Part shown: positions 1 to 10,974 of the stretch, one piece after another
Layout of the letters: each line of letters begins with the position of its first letter
How positions within the stretch are numbered: position 1 is the stretch's first letter
NCBI GenBank assembly: GCA_019614645.1
Contig: JABWDB010000003.1
Location: 19,305,001 to 19,369,000, forward strand
Source: Stratiolaelaps scimitus
Lineage: Eukaryota; Arthropoda; Arachnida; Mesostigmata; Laelapidae
Reading direction: 5' to 3'
DNA: 64,000 bases
Position numbers and translations under genes: made by a program
Notes under the pieces: generated by a model
The model's database searches: none
Told to the model about the DNA's origin: nothing
The model's input: the letters and a program-made list of their open reading frames with translations, nothing else

Positions 1-251
1 GTCACATGAACGATACGTATGTTACTGTACGGCGCACAGGGTTGAACGTCGCTGTTCTGAGTGTAAGACCAGTTGCGATTTACTGATACCCACGATGAGA
101 CTATGTATGCGCTGATGAGTGGTGCTTCTTTAAAGCTTTGAGCCATTGTTCATCTGCTTTATCTAAAGAATCAGCCATAAAGAACAGCAAGGCCGGCGTC
201 GATCCAGCAGTTTAGTCTTCAAAGATCAACTCCTTAGCCTCGATCTCCCAT

Positions 252-491
252 TCAGGTCATTCTCAGGTACCGTAGCGATTTAGCGATTCGACCAGCGCGT
301 TCGCAGGGTGATTGTCGGGTAAGTGTCCTCCAGAAAATCTCCGAACGAGTCATACGCTTGTCGTTGATCCTTAGACGCCTCTTACTTGCGCTTGTGCCAC
401 AATCGGACTGTCGGCGTTGACTCGTCAGGGGGCTGTCTTCAAGTCGAAGCAGGACTAGCTTCATTCGCGTGCCGGGTTGTGCAGCAGCCAT
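252..491 (-). CDS. Small hypothetical ORF, 79 aa
   Basis: ATG-initiated open frame on the minus strand. The start has A at -3 and G at +4, a favourable animal context. The product is basic and arginine/serine rich, beginning MAAAQPGTRMKLVLLRLEDS, with no signal peptide or membrane segment. Another 25-codon ATG frame, MADSLDKADEQWLKALKK..., lies at 101-178 on the same strand, and a third frame lies at 794-985; these could be pieces of one decayed or spliced minus-strand gene, but no splice sites link them. I recognise no family. A chance open frame is quite possible at this length. Confidence 0.18.
   Translation of the reverse strand: MAAAQPGTRMKLVLLRLEDSPLTSQRRQSDCGTSASKRRLRINDKRMTRSEIFWRTLTRQSPCERAGRIAKSLRYLRMT
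256..318 (+). CDS. Candidate 63-nt internal exon
   Basis: A pyrimidine-rich 3-prime splice site ending CCCATTCAG at 255 is followed after 63 bases by a near-consensus 5-prime splice site CGG|GTAAGT at 319. The interval is open in the phase 0 frame and encodes 21 residues beginning VILRYRSDLAIRPARSQGD. Both sites are strong, but single good donor/acceptor pairs arise by chance in 64 kb, and the minus-strand ORF at 252-491 overlaps it. No family is recognised. Only transcript data could settle which strand, if either, is used. Confidence 0.17.
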
Positions 492-793
492 CGTAGGACA
501 GCATGAACGCGATCGCCGCCGGGAATCGTTGAGGAAGTCCAGCTTCGCCTAAGGCCTGTTCCCCCGTTCTCTAGAATGTTGTTCTCACGTGTCGGTGTTT
601 ATGCAACCGGATCGTGCCGCCGTCTCCTTTTTAGCGCGCCCGCAGGTAGATCGATGCACGAGCCTAGAGCTTGGCTCGCTAGGGATGACTCTGTAGGGTG
701 CTATAACGGATGTATTGTATAGCGGCCATGTAGCGATGGGCTTAGCGGCCACCGAAACGAGACAAGGCCAGCGAGCTTGGATAGGAAATCTAC

Positions 794-985
794 TCACAAT
801 AACTTAGCCTTTGCTGAGTTGAGAGCTAGAGGGCGTATAGAAGGGGCGGTGGAGGATTCTCTACCGAAGAGGCGCTCATCGTTGTTTATCTGAAAATACG
901 ACTGCGGCGGGAACCCCACTCGCGCCTCCGATGCGGCTCGAAAAAGGTTGTCTTTGCTTGCTTTTGCCAACCACTTTTTCTTCAT
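794..985 (-). CDS. Small hypothetical ORF, 63 aa
   Basis: ATG-initiated open frame starting MKKKWLAKASKDNLFRAASE, ending just before a second open frame that runs on the same strand to 585 in another phase. Codons look reasonably coding-like (many purine-first codons), but length is unremarkable and no domain is recognised. It may be the start of a frameshifted relic that also includes the frames at 585-797 and 252-491, or simply chance. Confidence 0.17.
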   Translation of the reverse strand: MKKKWLAKASKDNLFRAASEARVGFPPQSYFQINNDERLFGRESSTAPSIRPLALNSAKAKLL

Positions 986-1378
986 TCAGTGCGGCGTGCA
1001 CTCCGATGGTCTAAGCCTGCAACTGAGCAGTTTTGCATCCTGGATTAAAGGACAGTTTCGGATAGAGGAGAGAGCACGTAAAAAATGTATCAATTTTTGG
1101 TAAAAATGGCCAACAGTGACTGTACGAGATTCGGACAGAAGTGATATCAGCAGGAGGAGCAACCCCTGAATGGGAACTGAAGCGCTTCACTTCGTCGGCA
1201 CTTCATGTCAAACAAGATAAATGTATAAAGCTCACTAACCTAAGCTACCTAAGCCACAATTCTCATAGAACGAAATACCCTTAGTCGGTTTTTAGCTTCT
1301 CACCATCGTCGTTCATATGTGCGTATCCCCCCGATGTATCACTCCAGGTATTTTAATAGGAACAAAAATAGAAAATAC

Positions 1379-1402
1379 AATAATAATAATAATAATAATA
1401 AT
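1379..1402. repeat. (AAT)8 microsatellite
   Basis: Eight uninterrupted AAT units directly read from the sequence, followed by an imperfect unit. Confidence 0.97.
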
Positions 1403-2106
1403 GATAATTCTGTCGCTCACTCCAGGAATACTATTGATAAAGTTAGAGCATAGAAAAATACGAGAAAAGTCAATTTTGGCAGCTGATCTAAAGGTCCACC
1501 AATACAGCATGTTAATGCCATGTATTATCTAAAATATGTTAGTCGAGCTTTAATGGTTGCGGCGAAGGGGGATGCAGCAGAATAAGGATTAGCTTTGGTG
1601 GCATCCTCGCAAAAGGGCGTTCTAATGTATTTTTAGTCTCGAAGCTAACGTAAAAGCCAGCAAACAAGATTCGCGGATGATTGCGTTCGCCATTAAGAAG
1701 GTTGGATTAGATTTTATACTCATTATGTCTTTAGGTGATGTTAATTTGTTATGTTTTTAAGGCAAATAAAAGAAACACAAACACAGCACAAGGCAACGCC
1801 TTTCACAATAATGCAAAATTGAGCATGTTAAGCACTGCAGATCGAACTACCAACATACTACTCGAAGCCCTGCATGCTAACTGGTCGTGGTGTATACTAT
1901 ACCGTGAAAATCCAATGGATTCCCGCAACACATTTCGCTTTGTGTAAATACAGGAGTCTTTCAATAAAATTCTTTTTTTTTGCGTTTCCAAAAATGACTT
2001 TTTCTTCATTCTTTTTCGCTGCGCATTACCCGCAATGTATTTTCTTACAGAGACCTGACTTACGTGCAGATGCTATATCTACGGAGACGTAGATGGCCAA
2101 CTGAAG

Positions 2107-2120
2107 ATATATATATATAT
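2107..2120. repeat. (AT)7 microsatellite
   Basis: Seven AT units followed by an interrupted TATATAA extension. Confidence 0.95.
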
Positions 2121-3240
2121 TATATAAGGACCTCGTGTAAGATGGCGCTCAAACTGGTGCTGCCGACTGGGAATGATAATCGTTCACCACAACAGCGACC
2201 ACAAGTATTACACATTATGAGACCATGAGCCTGCTACCAGGTTCACCATCATCATGATGTACAAAGCACTGGTGGGTCTCAAGAATCGTAGATTTGCCCG
2301 AAGCACGAACGGCTATTAGATAATTGTCCCTAAGCGGTAGTTATAACGATGTAACTTTTTTGTCGCTGCGACGAGCTGAAGGTAACCAACCATCCGAGAG
2401 CTCTATGCTCCTAGTCCAGTTCTGCGGTCGTGCACTGCCGAATTGCAGTGTTCTTGGCGGCACTGGCACCAAACAGAGTCGTTAAGCTGGAGCCTAATTG
2501 TTGGGCTTTTCGCGGACAGAGGAGGTAGGCGTGTCGCTGAAGTAGTTGTTCTTAATGTACTAGCTAATGTTCTTATGAGTAGTTACACTCATACATGCGA
2601 TAGACCTATACAACTAAGGTGCGACGACCCAGTGAATGCGTGCGAGATTGGGTATGTGTGTGTGTGGTCCAATTGTCAGAGGAAGAAATTCAACCTGTTT
2701 AAATGCTCAGGCGAGTGACGGACGCAGAGGATGCCATCAGAGAGACAATGATGTTCTCAGATTTGTAGGTGGTGGGCAGCTTACGTTGAATTTGCTTTGT
2801 CCATACAGCAGATCTCGTTCGTGTACATCAGCAGTCCATGGTAGCGCCTTTCAATTTATCTGATTTTATCAGCTGACCAAGAACCTGCATGATGTACCGG
2901 TTAGTGTGATCCGCAATGCGCCATGGCCGATCGATCAGAAACTCGGTTCAGTTCACCTACGCCTTTATTCATTGTGTTATATAAATATAGTCATTTTATT
3001 CTAATCTGGTCGACAATTTAGAGACACATTATTTAGTGCCACACATTAGCTTCAGCGCTTAAGGCAGTTCCAAAATCTTATATATATATACCAAATAGCA
3101 CAACACCTCACACAAATCGTGTTGGTTGAGTCGACAAATTACTGATTGTTATTATTGACAATATTACTAGCAGGACAAAATAGTTCAGGTCTCACAAATC
3201 AAACAGTCTACCTCAGCTATCAGATAAACGTTCTTCTCAG

Positions 3241-3250
3241 CCCCCCCCCC
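3241..3250. repeat. C10 homopolymer
   Basis: Run of ten C; length may be uncertain because homopolymers are error-prone in sequencing. Confidence 0.9.
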
Positions 3251-3440
3251 ATCCAAACCTTCCCAAACCCCATTTACTGGAGGCTCCCTGTGAAGATGAA
3301 GATGCTAGAATAAACCGCCCAATCAGTCGATTTAGTCCTGCGGCCTCGCACGCTTCAAGGCGTAGACTATGCCTAGTACAGCTACCGGCATTTCTTCCCA
3401 CTGGTAGAGGTGGCTGCGACAGGTGGTGCGGCTCAATGAG

Positions 3441-3462
3441 CGCCGCCACCGTGGTGGCGGCG
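3441..3462. repeat. 10-bp GC hairpin, 2-base centre
   Basis: CGCCGCCACC and GGTGGCGGCG are exact reverse complements separated by GT. It lies next to a CCG triplet run at about 3480-3500, so partly reflects low complexity. Confidence 0.85.
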
Positions 3463-4372
3463 GCTGCTCAAGCTGAATTCGCCGCCGCCGCCGCCGCCCA
3501 GAGGCTAGCCAGCACAAAGGTACATCACCAACGTCAGCCAGCGGACCTCATCCGCGTCCGATGAGCGCCGACAACAGATAGGTCCCCTAAACGAAACGCT
3601 TCTAACGTGGATATCTGACGTCGCGAAGTCCATTTCATGAACAAGCAGAGCTCAACGAAGGCTGTGATTGAGATTGATACTGTTTATTTGTTTTCACATT
3701 AACTCGAAAAGATTGGCCCGCTTCCAGCAATAGAAGATCAGCGGCGAACGGCACCATCAGTATTGTGATGAACTGAAATTTTCGCACCAGCTACTTGCCG
3801 AAGATTTTCACAAAGCACTCACAGAGCCAGCGGACGGCCAAGACGATGGCGTTTTGGTGGCATTTGCCGACAGATAACGAAATGCATGGCCTGAGTCCGC
3901 ACTGTTAACGCGGTGCCGCATGGCGAAACGTGGGGATTTGGGAATTCGCTTCGGTCTCGCTACCTGTGATTTTCGCACTTTAGCACACCCCACGGACCCT
4001 TGAACGTATCCATCACGGAACTTGTTTTCTGCCTCGTCAAGGTGCCCATTCAACGAGCCTTTTTTTAGACGAACAGTTCAACGAGTTACCAGTAACAGAA
4101 AGATAGGCTCAGACGATTATTAATGTTGGAAATGCATTAATACGTGTTTCAAAACGTCTTCCTACAAAATAGTAGAATTTTCTTAAGATTTTGGAGAACC
4201 TAAATCGGACATCGAAACCAAGTGAAGCTGCACACAATGCGCATGATTAGTACTTTTGTTGTCATGATCACCATCCATTATCGGTATTTACAGCATTCCT
4301 TGAAATTATATATATATAGTGGAGTCCTGGTGAAATCGAACATAGTGTATACATATTTTTTTTTCTAAGCTG

Positions 4373-4410
4373 ACTCTCAGCTGTTTCCCTATTTGAAAAC
4401 AGCTGAGAGT
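4373..4410. repeat. 14-bp perfect hairpin, 10-base loop
   Basis: Left arm 4373-4386 (ACTCTCAGCTGTTT) and right arm 4397-4410 are exact reverse complements. Pairing can extend a few bases further with a one-base bulge. It contains the E-box-like CAGCTG in each arm. No transposon ends or target duplication are evident. Confidence 0.9.
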
Positions 4411-4693
4411 AGCAGTGTGTTCCACGGGACTATTCAAAATGCTAACAAACGTGAAATAATTAAAATTCGCTTCCTAAATCTCTCTCTCTATCTCTCCAAG
4501 TTCCCTCTCAGCGAAGTATCTATATTATATTATCTTCTCGATCATTCTATTACACAATACAATGATATGCCAAAGCTTAGCTCGCATTGACCACACTATA
4601 TATGCATTGCCACCAGCATTTCCTTCACTTCTACACCATAATCGTGTTAGCTTTAAATACGCTCCGATGACCTGAGTCCGCTGGCGAGGTTGA

Positions 4694-5656
4694 GGCTATG
4701 CCCGTGCGTTTGTCTACTGGGGGTCGTTGCTTTTACCTCCGTCTCTTTACGGTCGATACCCACCCGAGCCATGCGACCAGCCGCCATCAACTGGCCACTG
4801 GTCACTTCGACCAGTCGAACGACCCCGCCCCGACAGCAGGTCACGCTGCCCCATGTCAATAGCAGCGCGCCGCAAGGGCGCCCACCAACCTGAGCGCCCA
4901 CCAACTGCCTTTGTTACTAGCCTGCTTTATTTAGCGCACTTAAGAAGGCGTTCTTACACTTACCAGTGGCGCACACGCAGTGAATTCCCCTCGTCGCATT
5001 TCGAGGTGAGCGGGCATTCAACTTTTATTTGTTCGTGGCCTTTTTCGCCACGGGGGAAAAAGCGCCGATTCATGCCCCATTATTTCGTTCTTCGTGACTT
5101 TTCTGTTTGTTTCTGCTTCGTATTGTACCTTCACTTCGACTTGCACGTCTTTCCCCTACGAGTATTAGGTTCGTACAATCGGCCTAGTTACTTACTCAAT
5201 GCCTGGTCGAGCACCGGTCATCGGCCGACAGCGGACGTGGCATATAGACCACAGCTAGGCCAAAAAGCAGATTGCAATAGGAGTCACTCACAACGAACTG
5301 GCCCTATGGTACACCCCCAGTTCCCCTGTTCAACAATACATGCTCGAGGGCAGCAAACACCTATGGTTGCACGTTTGTTAATTGCGTTAAGCATCCGTGT
5401 GACCAACCGGCTGACCAACCAACCGATCGATCGATCGACTGTAAAGGCTGTAAAGTCCTTCCTCCCTAATGCCCTTATAACAACCATTCACGCTGTACTA
5501 TGTGGAGCCGTACGAGACGGCGCCTCCTCTATGGAGCGGTTCTTTATAGACGGCAAGCGAGCCAATAATACCTCGGCCTCCCTGCTTCCTATCGCAGATA
5601 TTCCTTTCGCGACTGGCTCCCACAAGAGCAGCTACGAAAGACTCACCTCACCCTAA
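4694..5656 (+). CDS. Long open frame, 320 sense codons, unknown
   Basis: This is the longest open frame in the window, running from just after a TGA at 4691 to TAA at 5654. It has no early ATG; the first is at 4853, giving 267 aa beginning MSIAARRKGAHQPERPPTAF. The product is rich in Arg, Ser, Pro and His and poor in acidic residues. It has a hydrophobic stretch around the sequence FSVCFCFVLYLHFDLHVFPL. The last 80 residues, around AVLCGAVRDGASSMERFFID, show the most natural codon pattern. An excellent acceptor (ending ACACTTACCAG at 4966) and a donor (GAG|GTGAGC at 5006) sit inside it, so it may contain a 39-nt exon instead. I recognise no domain. The length is hard to explain by chance, but composition is not typical of a conserved protein. 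Confidence 0.3.
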   Translation, partial: GYARAFVYWGSLLLPPSLYGRYPPEPCDQPPSTGHWSLRPVERPRPDSRSRCPMSIAARRKGAHQPERPPTAFVTSLLYLAHLRRRSYTYQWRTRSEFPSSHFEVSGHSTFICSWPFSPRGKKRRFMPHYFVLRDFSVCFCFVLYLHFDLHVFPLRVLGSYNRPSYLLNAWSSTGHRPTADVAYRPQLGQKADCNRSHSQRTGPMVHPQFPCSTIHARGQQTPMVARLLIALSIRVTNRLTNQPIDRSTVKAVKSFLPNALITTIHAVLCGAVRDGASSMERFFIDGKRANNTSASLLPIADIPFATGSHKSSYERLTSP

Positions 5657-7755
5657 GGACCGGGCCAATCGTCCGAGAAAGTTGGGTTTCGCGGGAAGCC
5701 GAGGTGTGTGGTCTATCTTTTCTGCTGACCACAGGGCAGCAGCGGCCATTCGTGTTCCTTTGAATGGCAACGGCCTTTTCCTGTCCATTCACTGGAACCG
5801 TCTTTTCAGCCGCTAATCCACCCTTCGAGTGGAAGGATCCGTGTCAATGATGCCTAAAGGGTCACGAGGAGATTATCCCACAAGACAATGTTGTCTAATC
5901 TATTGGCTCTAATCATTAGCGTCATTAGGCCATTTAGAATTGCGGAAGTGCGTCAAATTTAGATCGGCTAGATCAGATCTTATCGGTAAGATCAAATTTG
6001 GCAGTTATTCAGAACGATGACATTGACCTTATCAGATCACGCAGCCAAACGAAGCGATATTTGCTAAGCTGTTCACTTGGCATTGCCCAAATGATAAGTT
6101 TCTATAAAGTGGGTTCTAGTGTACTTCGACAACATTACCGGCGATTGGCGGCTCCTCCTCTATTTGGAGGCTATAGCAGAGTGATGCCTGACTTGTAGCC
6201 TGTCCATGCCGATCAGGTTTGAGCCACCCTAGACCTAACCACTCTTCAGCCTCGTAATCAAACATTACAAGCGAAGACAGAACAGGTGTCGGTGCCAGTC
6301 TCAGCGCCATGCTCCTGATAACAAACAACCCATAAACAAAATCACCTTCTCACTCTATACCTCCCTCTCGAGCCTTATATATTCGTGTGCTCTGTTGGTA
6401 ATGCTGCAGAACGCCGGTGAATTTCCGACTCACGAATTCGATTGAGAGCCCCCACTCGACTCACCGATTTCTGACTTTTCCAATGTGGTGCACCTCGGTT
6501 CGATTTACCATATTTTGCGACCATAAGTCGTGAACAGACAAGACAGCTCATTGATTTCTCAACATGTATTCAGTTCGTGGCAATTAATTTTATGCAGGTA
6601 CTTGAATAACTTTCCTTTGTGTAAACTGATCTTAGTTTATCAGGTTCCCGCGAAAGGACACACGTTTCCTAGTTATCGAATACCGAAATGAATGTCTATA
6701 TTTGTGCCCATAGGGCGTCCTACAATTGATGTGTTTGACTGTCAACTTGCTTGCTTGTTTTATCCGTACGGCCACAGCCCACGCTCACCCTCCGTAAACG
6801 TTCAAATACCTCTCCACAATCAGCTTGTATCGCGCGTAATCAACCACTTTCGTGGTCAACCTTCATCTGCCCAGTTCGCACTCATAGGTCCACTTTTCAG
6901 GTTCCTTCTAAATCAGCAGGCAGAAGCATTCGCACTAATTTGTTCGCCTCGAAGGAGGAGCAGATCAGAACAATCATGAGTCCTTCTGTCAGGAGCCAGT
7001 CGTGAACAGACGGTTCAGCTTTTACATTGCTTCGTTTTTCTTTCATTTGCTCGCTAGCAATGTAGCCAACCCGGCAGACACTCGTTGATGCGCCTGGGCC
7101 GGCAGGACGCACGTGATGCGCCTGTTATTCAGCCTTGCTTCGTCCTTCCATTCATTCGTTCGTTATCGTTGTTGTTGTTATTGTTATTGATGTTATTCTT
7201 GTTGCTGGCAGTAGCTGTGTGCATGTGTTGCAGGTTGTCTTGTGGCGATGGCGGTGATGGTGCTCTGCCTCGCGCCGTTCGTCTAATTCGGTTAGATAGC
7301 CACAAAGACACCCATAGACAGTCATCATCAATCGGGTTACAATAAGGGATAGAGGCAGGCAGAAGCCAACTGGCTAGGCCCTCCTAGATCCTGCACAGTC
7401 TCTCCATGTTCCCAATGGTCACCCCCATACTCGCTGATAGGGTTCGAATGTGGAGCTTATGGTGTGGTCACTTATCTGTAGGGAATAACAAGCGTGTTCG
7501 CAAATAGGCTTCCCTAACGGAGGTCGAACACACAATGACAATAACGTGGAAAAGGAGAGAGTTAACATCTTTGTTGTTTGGGCCTTTGTTCTGCGGCGTC
7601 AAAGCGCTATTGAGTGGGCACCTTGTTGGTTGGTTGGTTGGTTGGTTGGTTGGTGTCTAGCTGCTGAGTAACAACTACTCGACATATACAAGCCACTTGT
7701 GATAACCCAAGAGAAAGCGAGAGAGAGAGACATTAAGGAGGGTGGCTATACATAG
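5657..7755. other. Intergenic or intronic, no gene seen
   Basis: Mixed composition. It contains a bulged dyad at 5952-6002, where GTCAAATTT and GATCTTA pair with TAAGATC and AAATTTGGC, and a TTGG microsatellite near the right end. A minus-strand donor-like site (GAG|GTGAGT) ends at 5647. Open frames are short and unrecognised. Confidence 0.6.
7626..7653. repeat. (TTGG)7 microsatellite
   Basis: Seven exact tetranucleotide units. Confidence 0.97.
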
Positions 7756-8367
7756 GGTAGGGTGCACGTCCTCACCCATTCTACACGAGTTTCCTCTACA
7801 CCTTCTATTCTATGTACAATCGACATCGATGTGGTATGGTACCATCGTGAGTACTTCGAAAGAGAACTAATTCTCGGACAAGTTGTGGACTACGGAGACA
7901 ACTGCTTCTGCGCCGCGAATCGTCAAACTCTGATTATCGATAATGGGCCATTGGGAGGAGCGGGAGTGCACATTGCTGCCGCTGTTGCAATGGGAGCTGG
8001 GCATCGCATGCATTCGGAAAGGCGCCGTGTTGCCTCGCGACATGCTCGGGTCAAGCATGATTTAGTGTCATTTTCGCATTGGGCTATCCATCTCCTGCTG
8101 CTCGTGGAGCCCCCTTTTTGCAACGTATGCAAGTGCCGTGCAGGTCATAGTAACGATCGCCGTAGCAGGATATCTCATCGTAGGGATTTCTCGGGTCGCG
8201 GGCGTCGCCAGCTGAAGGAACTTATACGACTGGCGGAGAAGGCCGTATGCAGGACGATGCATGCAGGCGTATCACAGCCGATAGGTAGATATATTGTGCA
8301 AGGTGTATATGCGCAAGGGGTCAATGCGGCGCCACTCTCCTGCGAAATCGCCGAAGTGTCCAACTGA
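7756..8367 (+). CDS. Open frame, 203 sense codons, unknown
   Basis: Open from just after TAG at 7753 to TGA at 8365. There is no early ATG; the first in-frame ATG follows HIAAAVA around residue 79, so full use would need splicing into it. Codons are rich in G-first triplets. The product includes WYHREYFERELILGQVVDYG, then VHIAAAVAMGAGHRMHSE, a CNVCKC cysteine cluster and a basic tail. No family is recognised. About one frame this long is expected by chance in a window this size, so the call rests mainly on the codon pattern. Confidence 0.25.
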   Translation, partial: GRVHVLTHSTRVSSTPSILCTIDIDVVWYHREYFERELILGQVVDYGDNCFCAANRQTLIIDNGPLGGAGVHIAAAVAMGAGHRMHSERRRVASRHARVKHDLVSFSHWAIHLLLLVEPPFCNVCKCRAGHSNDRRSRISHRRDFSGRGRRQLKELIRLAEKAVCRTMHAGVSQPIGRYIVQGVYAQGVNAAPLSCEIAEVSN

Positions 8368-8966
8368 CCCAATGCAAATCACTGTCCAAGTGGATCGGGG
8401 TGGCGGGATCTGTTGGGGAGGAAGGGTCAGTAAGCAGGTCAAGAGCGACTGTGCCTACACGAGCAACAACCAGCAACCACATCAAATCATCATCAAGAGC
8501 ATCATGATTATCATTATAGTAATGGCGCACTTATTAGGCTTGCTTTGAGGAGCTTGCGGTGATGGGGCGAACACCTTCGGGGCTGATCAAGCCGAGACTC
8601 GATGAGGGGAGTTGGCAACTGATTATGTGATCTCGGTCTTCTCGCACTAACGTTGATAGTAGCGAGGTGCTTCGACATATTGAGGGACAGGTGGACAGAT
8701 ATATAGTAAACGAGAGATGAATGCCAAACGTAAATGGACATTGGGTACGATGCGAATGAATGCTGTGCTATGCAAATGCCTTGGAGTCCGATAGTTCAGT
8801 TAGACTAGATACATACATCCGAATTACATCGTGTAGTGTTAGCTGTGAGTATACACAAAATTCTCATTTACATGGCAATAACAATTTGTTGATGATATTT
8901 GCTGAGTAATTTCGGATAAGCTTCATTGTATCAAGTTAAAGAACGCGAACGTTATGTGGCTGGCTT

Positions 8967-8990
8967 TATATATATATATATATATATATA
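8967..8990. repeat. (TA)12 microsatellite
   Basis: Twelve exact TA units. Confidence 0.97.
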
Positions 8991-9127
8991 TTTATGAAAA
9001 TTGATAAAATCGACTATATTTTGTTATATGAGGAGGAATCCATGGGCGTTAATAAGTTTTTTCTAGGTTTAAACTCTTAGCGGATCTACGCTGCGGTTTT
9101 GCGGGAAAAGTCACGAATATTGAGTTT

Positions 9128-9152
9128 AATATTAACCTTATAGGTTAATATT
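9128..9152. repeat. 11-bp hairpin, 3-base loop
   Basis: AATATTAACCT and AGGTTAATATT are exact reverse complements around TAT. Confidence 0.9.
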
Positions 9153-10236
9153 GGTGGCGAATCAGTGTTACAGTTTCACATTTTGCGACATTCTTAATGA
9201 ATTTAGTTAATCTAAAATTTGGCCGAAACATGAGGTTTCCGTGATAATGAGCTTCCGTCTACTTGCACATGGCATATATAAATTGTAAACCATCTCCAGT
9301 TTTCAATCAAATACTACTCGAAAGTCTTCCACAGGCTTATGAAGGGCGATGAGCTCTTCGTCCTAGAATAACAAGTCAGAAAAGACGGCCTGTGATGAGG
9401 CAGTTAGCACTTCACAATACTTCCACTATATTTTAGCTGTGTCTTCAAAGAAGTGTTGAAAGCGACAAACGTCAAACTCATATATAATTGCCATAATGAA
9501 TGTATCCAACCATGACATACATACATACGCAGCATGCGTGGTTAAATAAAGAACGGATAATGAACGTCCAGACTCCACTACAGCAATCTGTTTAGACTTG
9601 GCAGAAGAGGAGCGCTCCACCTGGCACTCAAGACCCATAGCGCGTTAGAACAGAACATCTCTGCCTGTTGCCTTAATAGGAATTATCGTCACCATCATCG
9701 GCGTCACCTTGCAGGAGCTTTGTGTCATGTGCTGGTGTTGGGAGTCTACATGGAGTTGGCAGTGCGTGAACTATAACGAAAAACATGTTTTGAACCTAAC
9801 GATTTTGGCTTCTTCAACAAAATCACCCTTAGAAAGTATGTGCAATAAGAAGAAATATTATAGAATCAATTAATTTACTTTCACACCAGGCTGGACAAAA
9901 TAATAAAGAGAGAAAAATAATAACTCATAACAAGAACTACAACATGCCAAATATATTATATATGTCGCGAAATCTCTTCATATGGAAATATATCAGATAT
10001 GAAGTGAGCTGCCCATTCCGGCTTCATCACATTCAGTTAAGAATAGATCTCATGAAGGAATAAAGCAACATGGTAACTTCGTGGGATACAAAAAATCAAT
10101 CGAGACATGTCTGCGTGTTGTGACCAATTGCTGTGCCTACTGCAACACTAAGTGGGGCTCTGCGCATTTCAATGACGCTTATTTACATATTCTTCACAGG
10201 ATGGTTTTGAGTGGCGTCTGTCACAACTACGGGGCA

Positions 10237-10256
10237 ATATATATATATATATATAT
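10237..10256. repeat. (AT)10 microsatellite
   Basis: Ten exact AT units. Confidence 0.97.
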
Positions 10257-10351
10257 GCGTTCAAGTACACAATGTGTATTAAGTGTAATAAAAAGACCAC
10301 CTGCAATCAGAATGCATTGGTTCAAGGCGCCTACAACCTAGAGATTCAATC

Positions 10352-10374
10352 ATTTATTTATTTATTTATTTATT
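10352..10374. repeat. (ATTT)n microsatellite
   Basis: About 5.75 tetranucleotide units. Confidence 0.97.
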
Positions 10375-10405
10375 CAAATGAGGTCTATTGACAGAAGGCT
10401 GCAGT

Positions 10406-10414
10406 TATAAAAGG
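10406..10414 (+). promoter_or_regulatory. Possible TATA box
   Basis: TATAAAAGG matches the animal TATA consensus well and is followed by GC-richer DNA. I see no clear initiator 25-30 bases downstream and no assignable first exon, so this is only a sequence match. Confidence 0.2.
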
Positions 10415-10868
10415 CTGCCGACGTTCACGTAACAGCCGCAGCTTTTATTTTGGACAGGCGTGCGTGCTGTGGATTTCTCCTAAAGGAAACACCTCGACAG
10501 GCGGCGATACTTAAATACTTAAATAGTGATTCGTGAGTTGTCGCTCGCAAATGTCTCGCCAATACCGCGCCACGACGAGTTTCGGACTTCCGACAATTGA
10601 CTCATCCGTACGGCTTCTAGTCATGGCAGCGTGCCCACAACAGCTGTAAATCCGGCAGCAGCGGACGCCCATGTTGCCGCAGACTTTACAAGATGTCGCG
10701 ATGCTCATAAACATCGAATAGAGGGCTCTGCACTGCGCTGCTGTGTCTCGACGCCAGAGCAGATCAGCAGGCCGATTCGAACAGCGCCTGTTTCCTATAG
10801 TATCAGACGATCGTTGGTTGACTGTGTGCGTGTGTGGACGCGGTTAGTGTTAGCGGCTGAGGCGGGCC

Positions 10869-10927
10869 GGCTATTTCACAACGATATACACACCTTGGCA
10901 TGGTGTGTATATCGTTGTGAAATAGCC
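10869..10927. repeat. Perfect 26-bp hairpin, 7-base loop
   Basis: Left arm 10869-10894 starts GGCTATTTCACAACG and right arm 10902-10927 is its exact reverse complement; the loop is TTGGCAT. All 26 pairs are Watson-Crick and pairing stops abruptly outside the arms. A stem this long cannot be expected by chance in 64 kb. As RNA it would fold from either strand. Size is in the range of a very short microRNA precursor, but a flawless stem is unusual for conserved animal microRNAs. A recent fold-back duplication or a mobile hairpin remnant is equally possible. I do not recognise either arm as a known microRNA. Confidence 0.95.
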
Positions 10928-10953
10928 TTCGCTCTAGTGCTACACCTCGCCTA

Positions 10954-10974
10954 TCTCTCTCTCTCTCTCTCTCT
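10954..10974. repeat. (TC)n microsatellite
   Basis: About ten TC units, 27 bases downstream of the 26-bp hairpin. Confidence 0.95.

Larger units (their letters stand above)
986..4690. other. Intergenic or intronic, no gene seen
   Basis: Moderately AT-rich sequence with an AAT run, short AT runs, a C run and several small dyads. Open frames here are short and lack family resemblance. A frame at 2443-2718 has several cysteines near its end, but a TG-rich stretch explains part of this. I see no exon that I would defend. Confidence 0.6.

Noticed and set aside
2443..2718. Cysteine-rich tail resembling a small secreted peptide
   Set aside because: No signal peptide in frame, cysteine spacing fits no family I know, and a TGTG run supplies part of the cysteines.
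7120..7345. Leucine-rich frame that might be a signal peptide
   Set aside because: The leucines come from a GTT/CTT triplet repeat and the frame lacks a supported mature region.
8271..8295. TATCACAGCC, matching the 5-prime end of miR-2 family microRNAs
   Set aside because: Only ten bases match and no opposing arm nearby can form a precursor stem.
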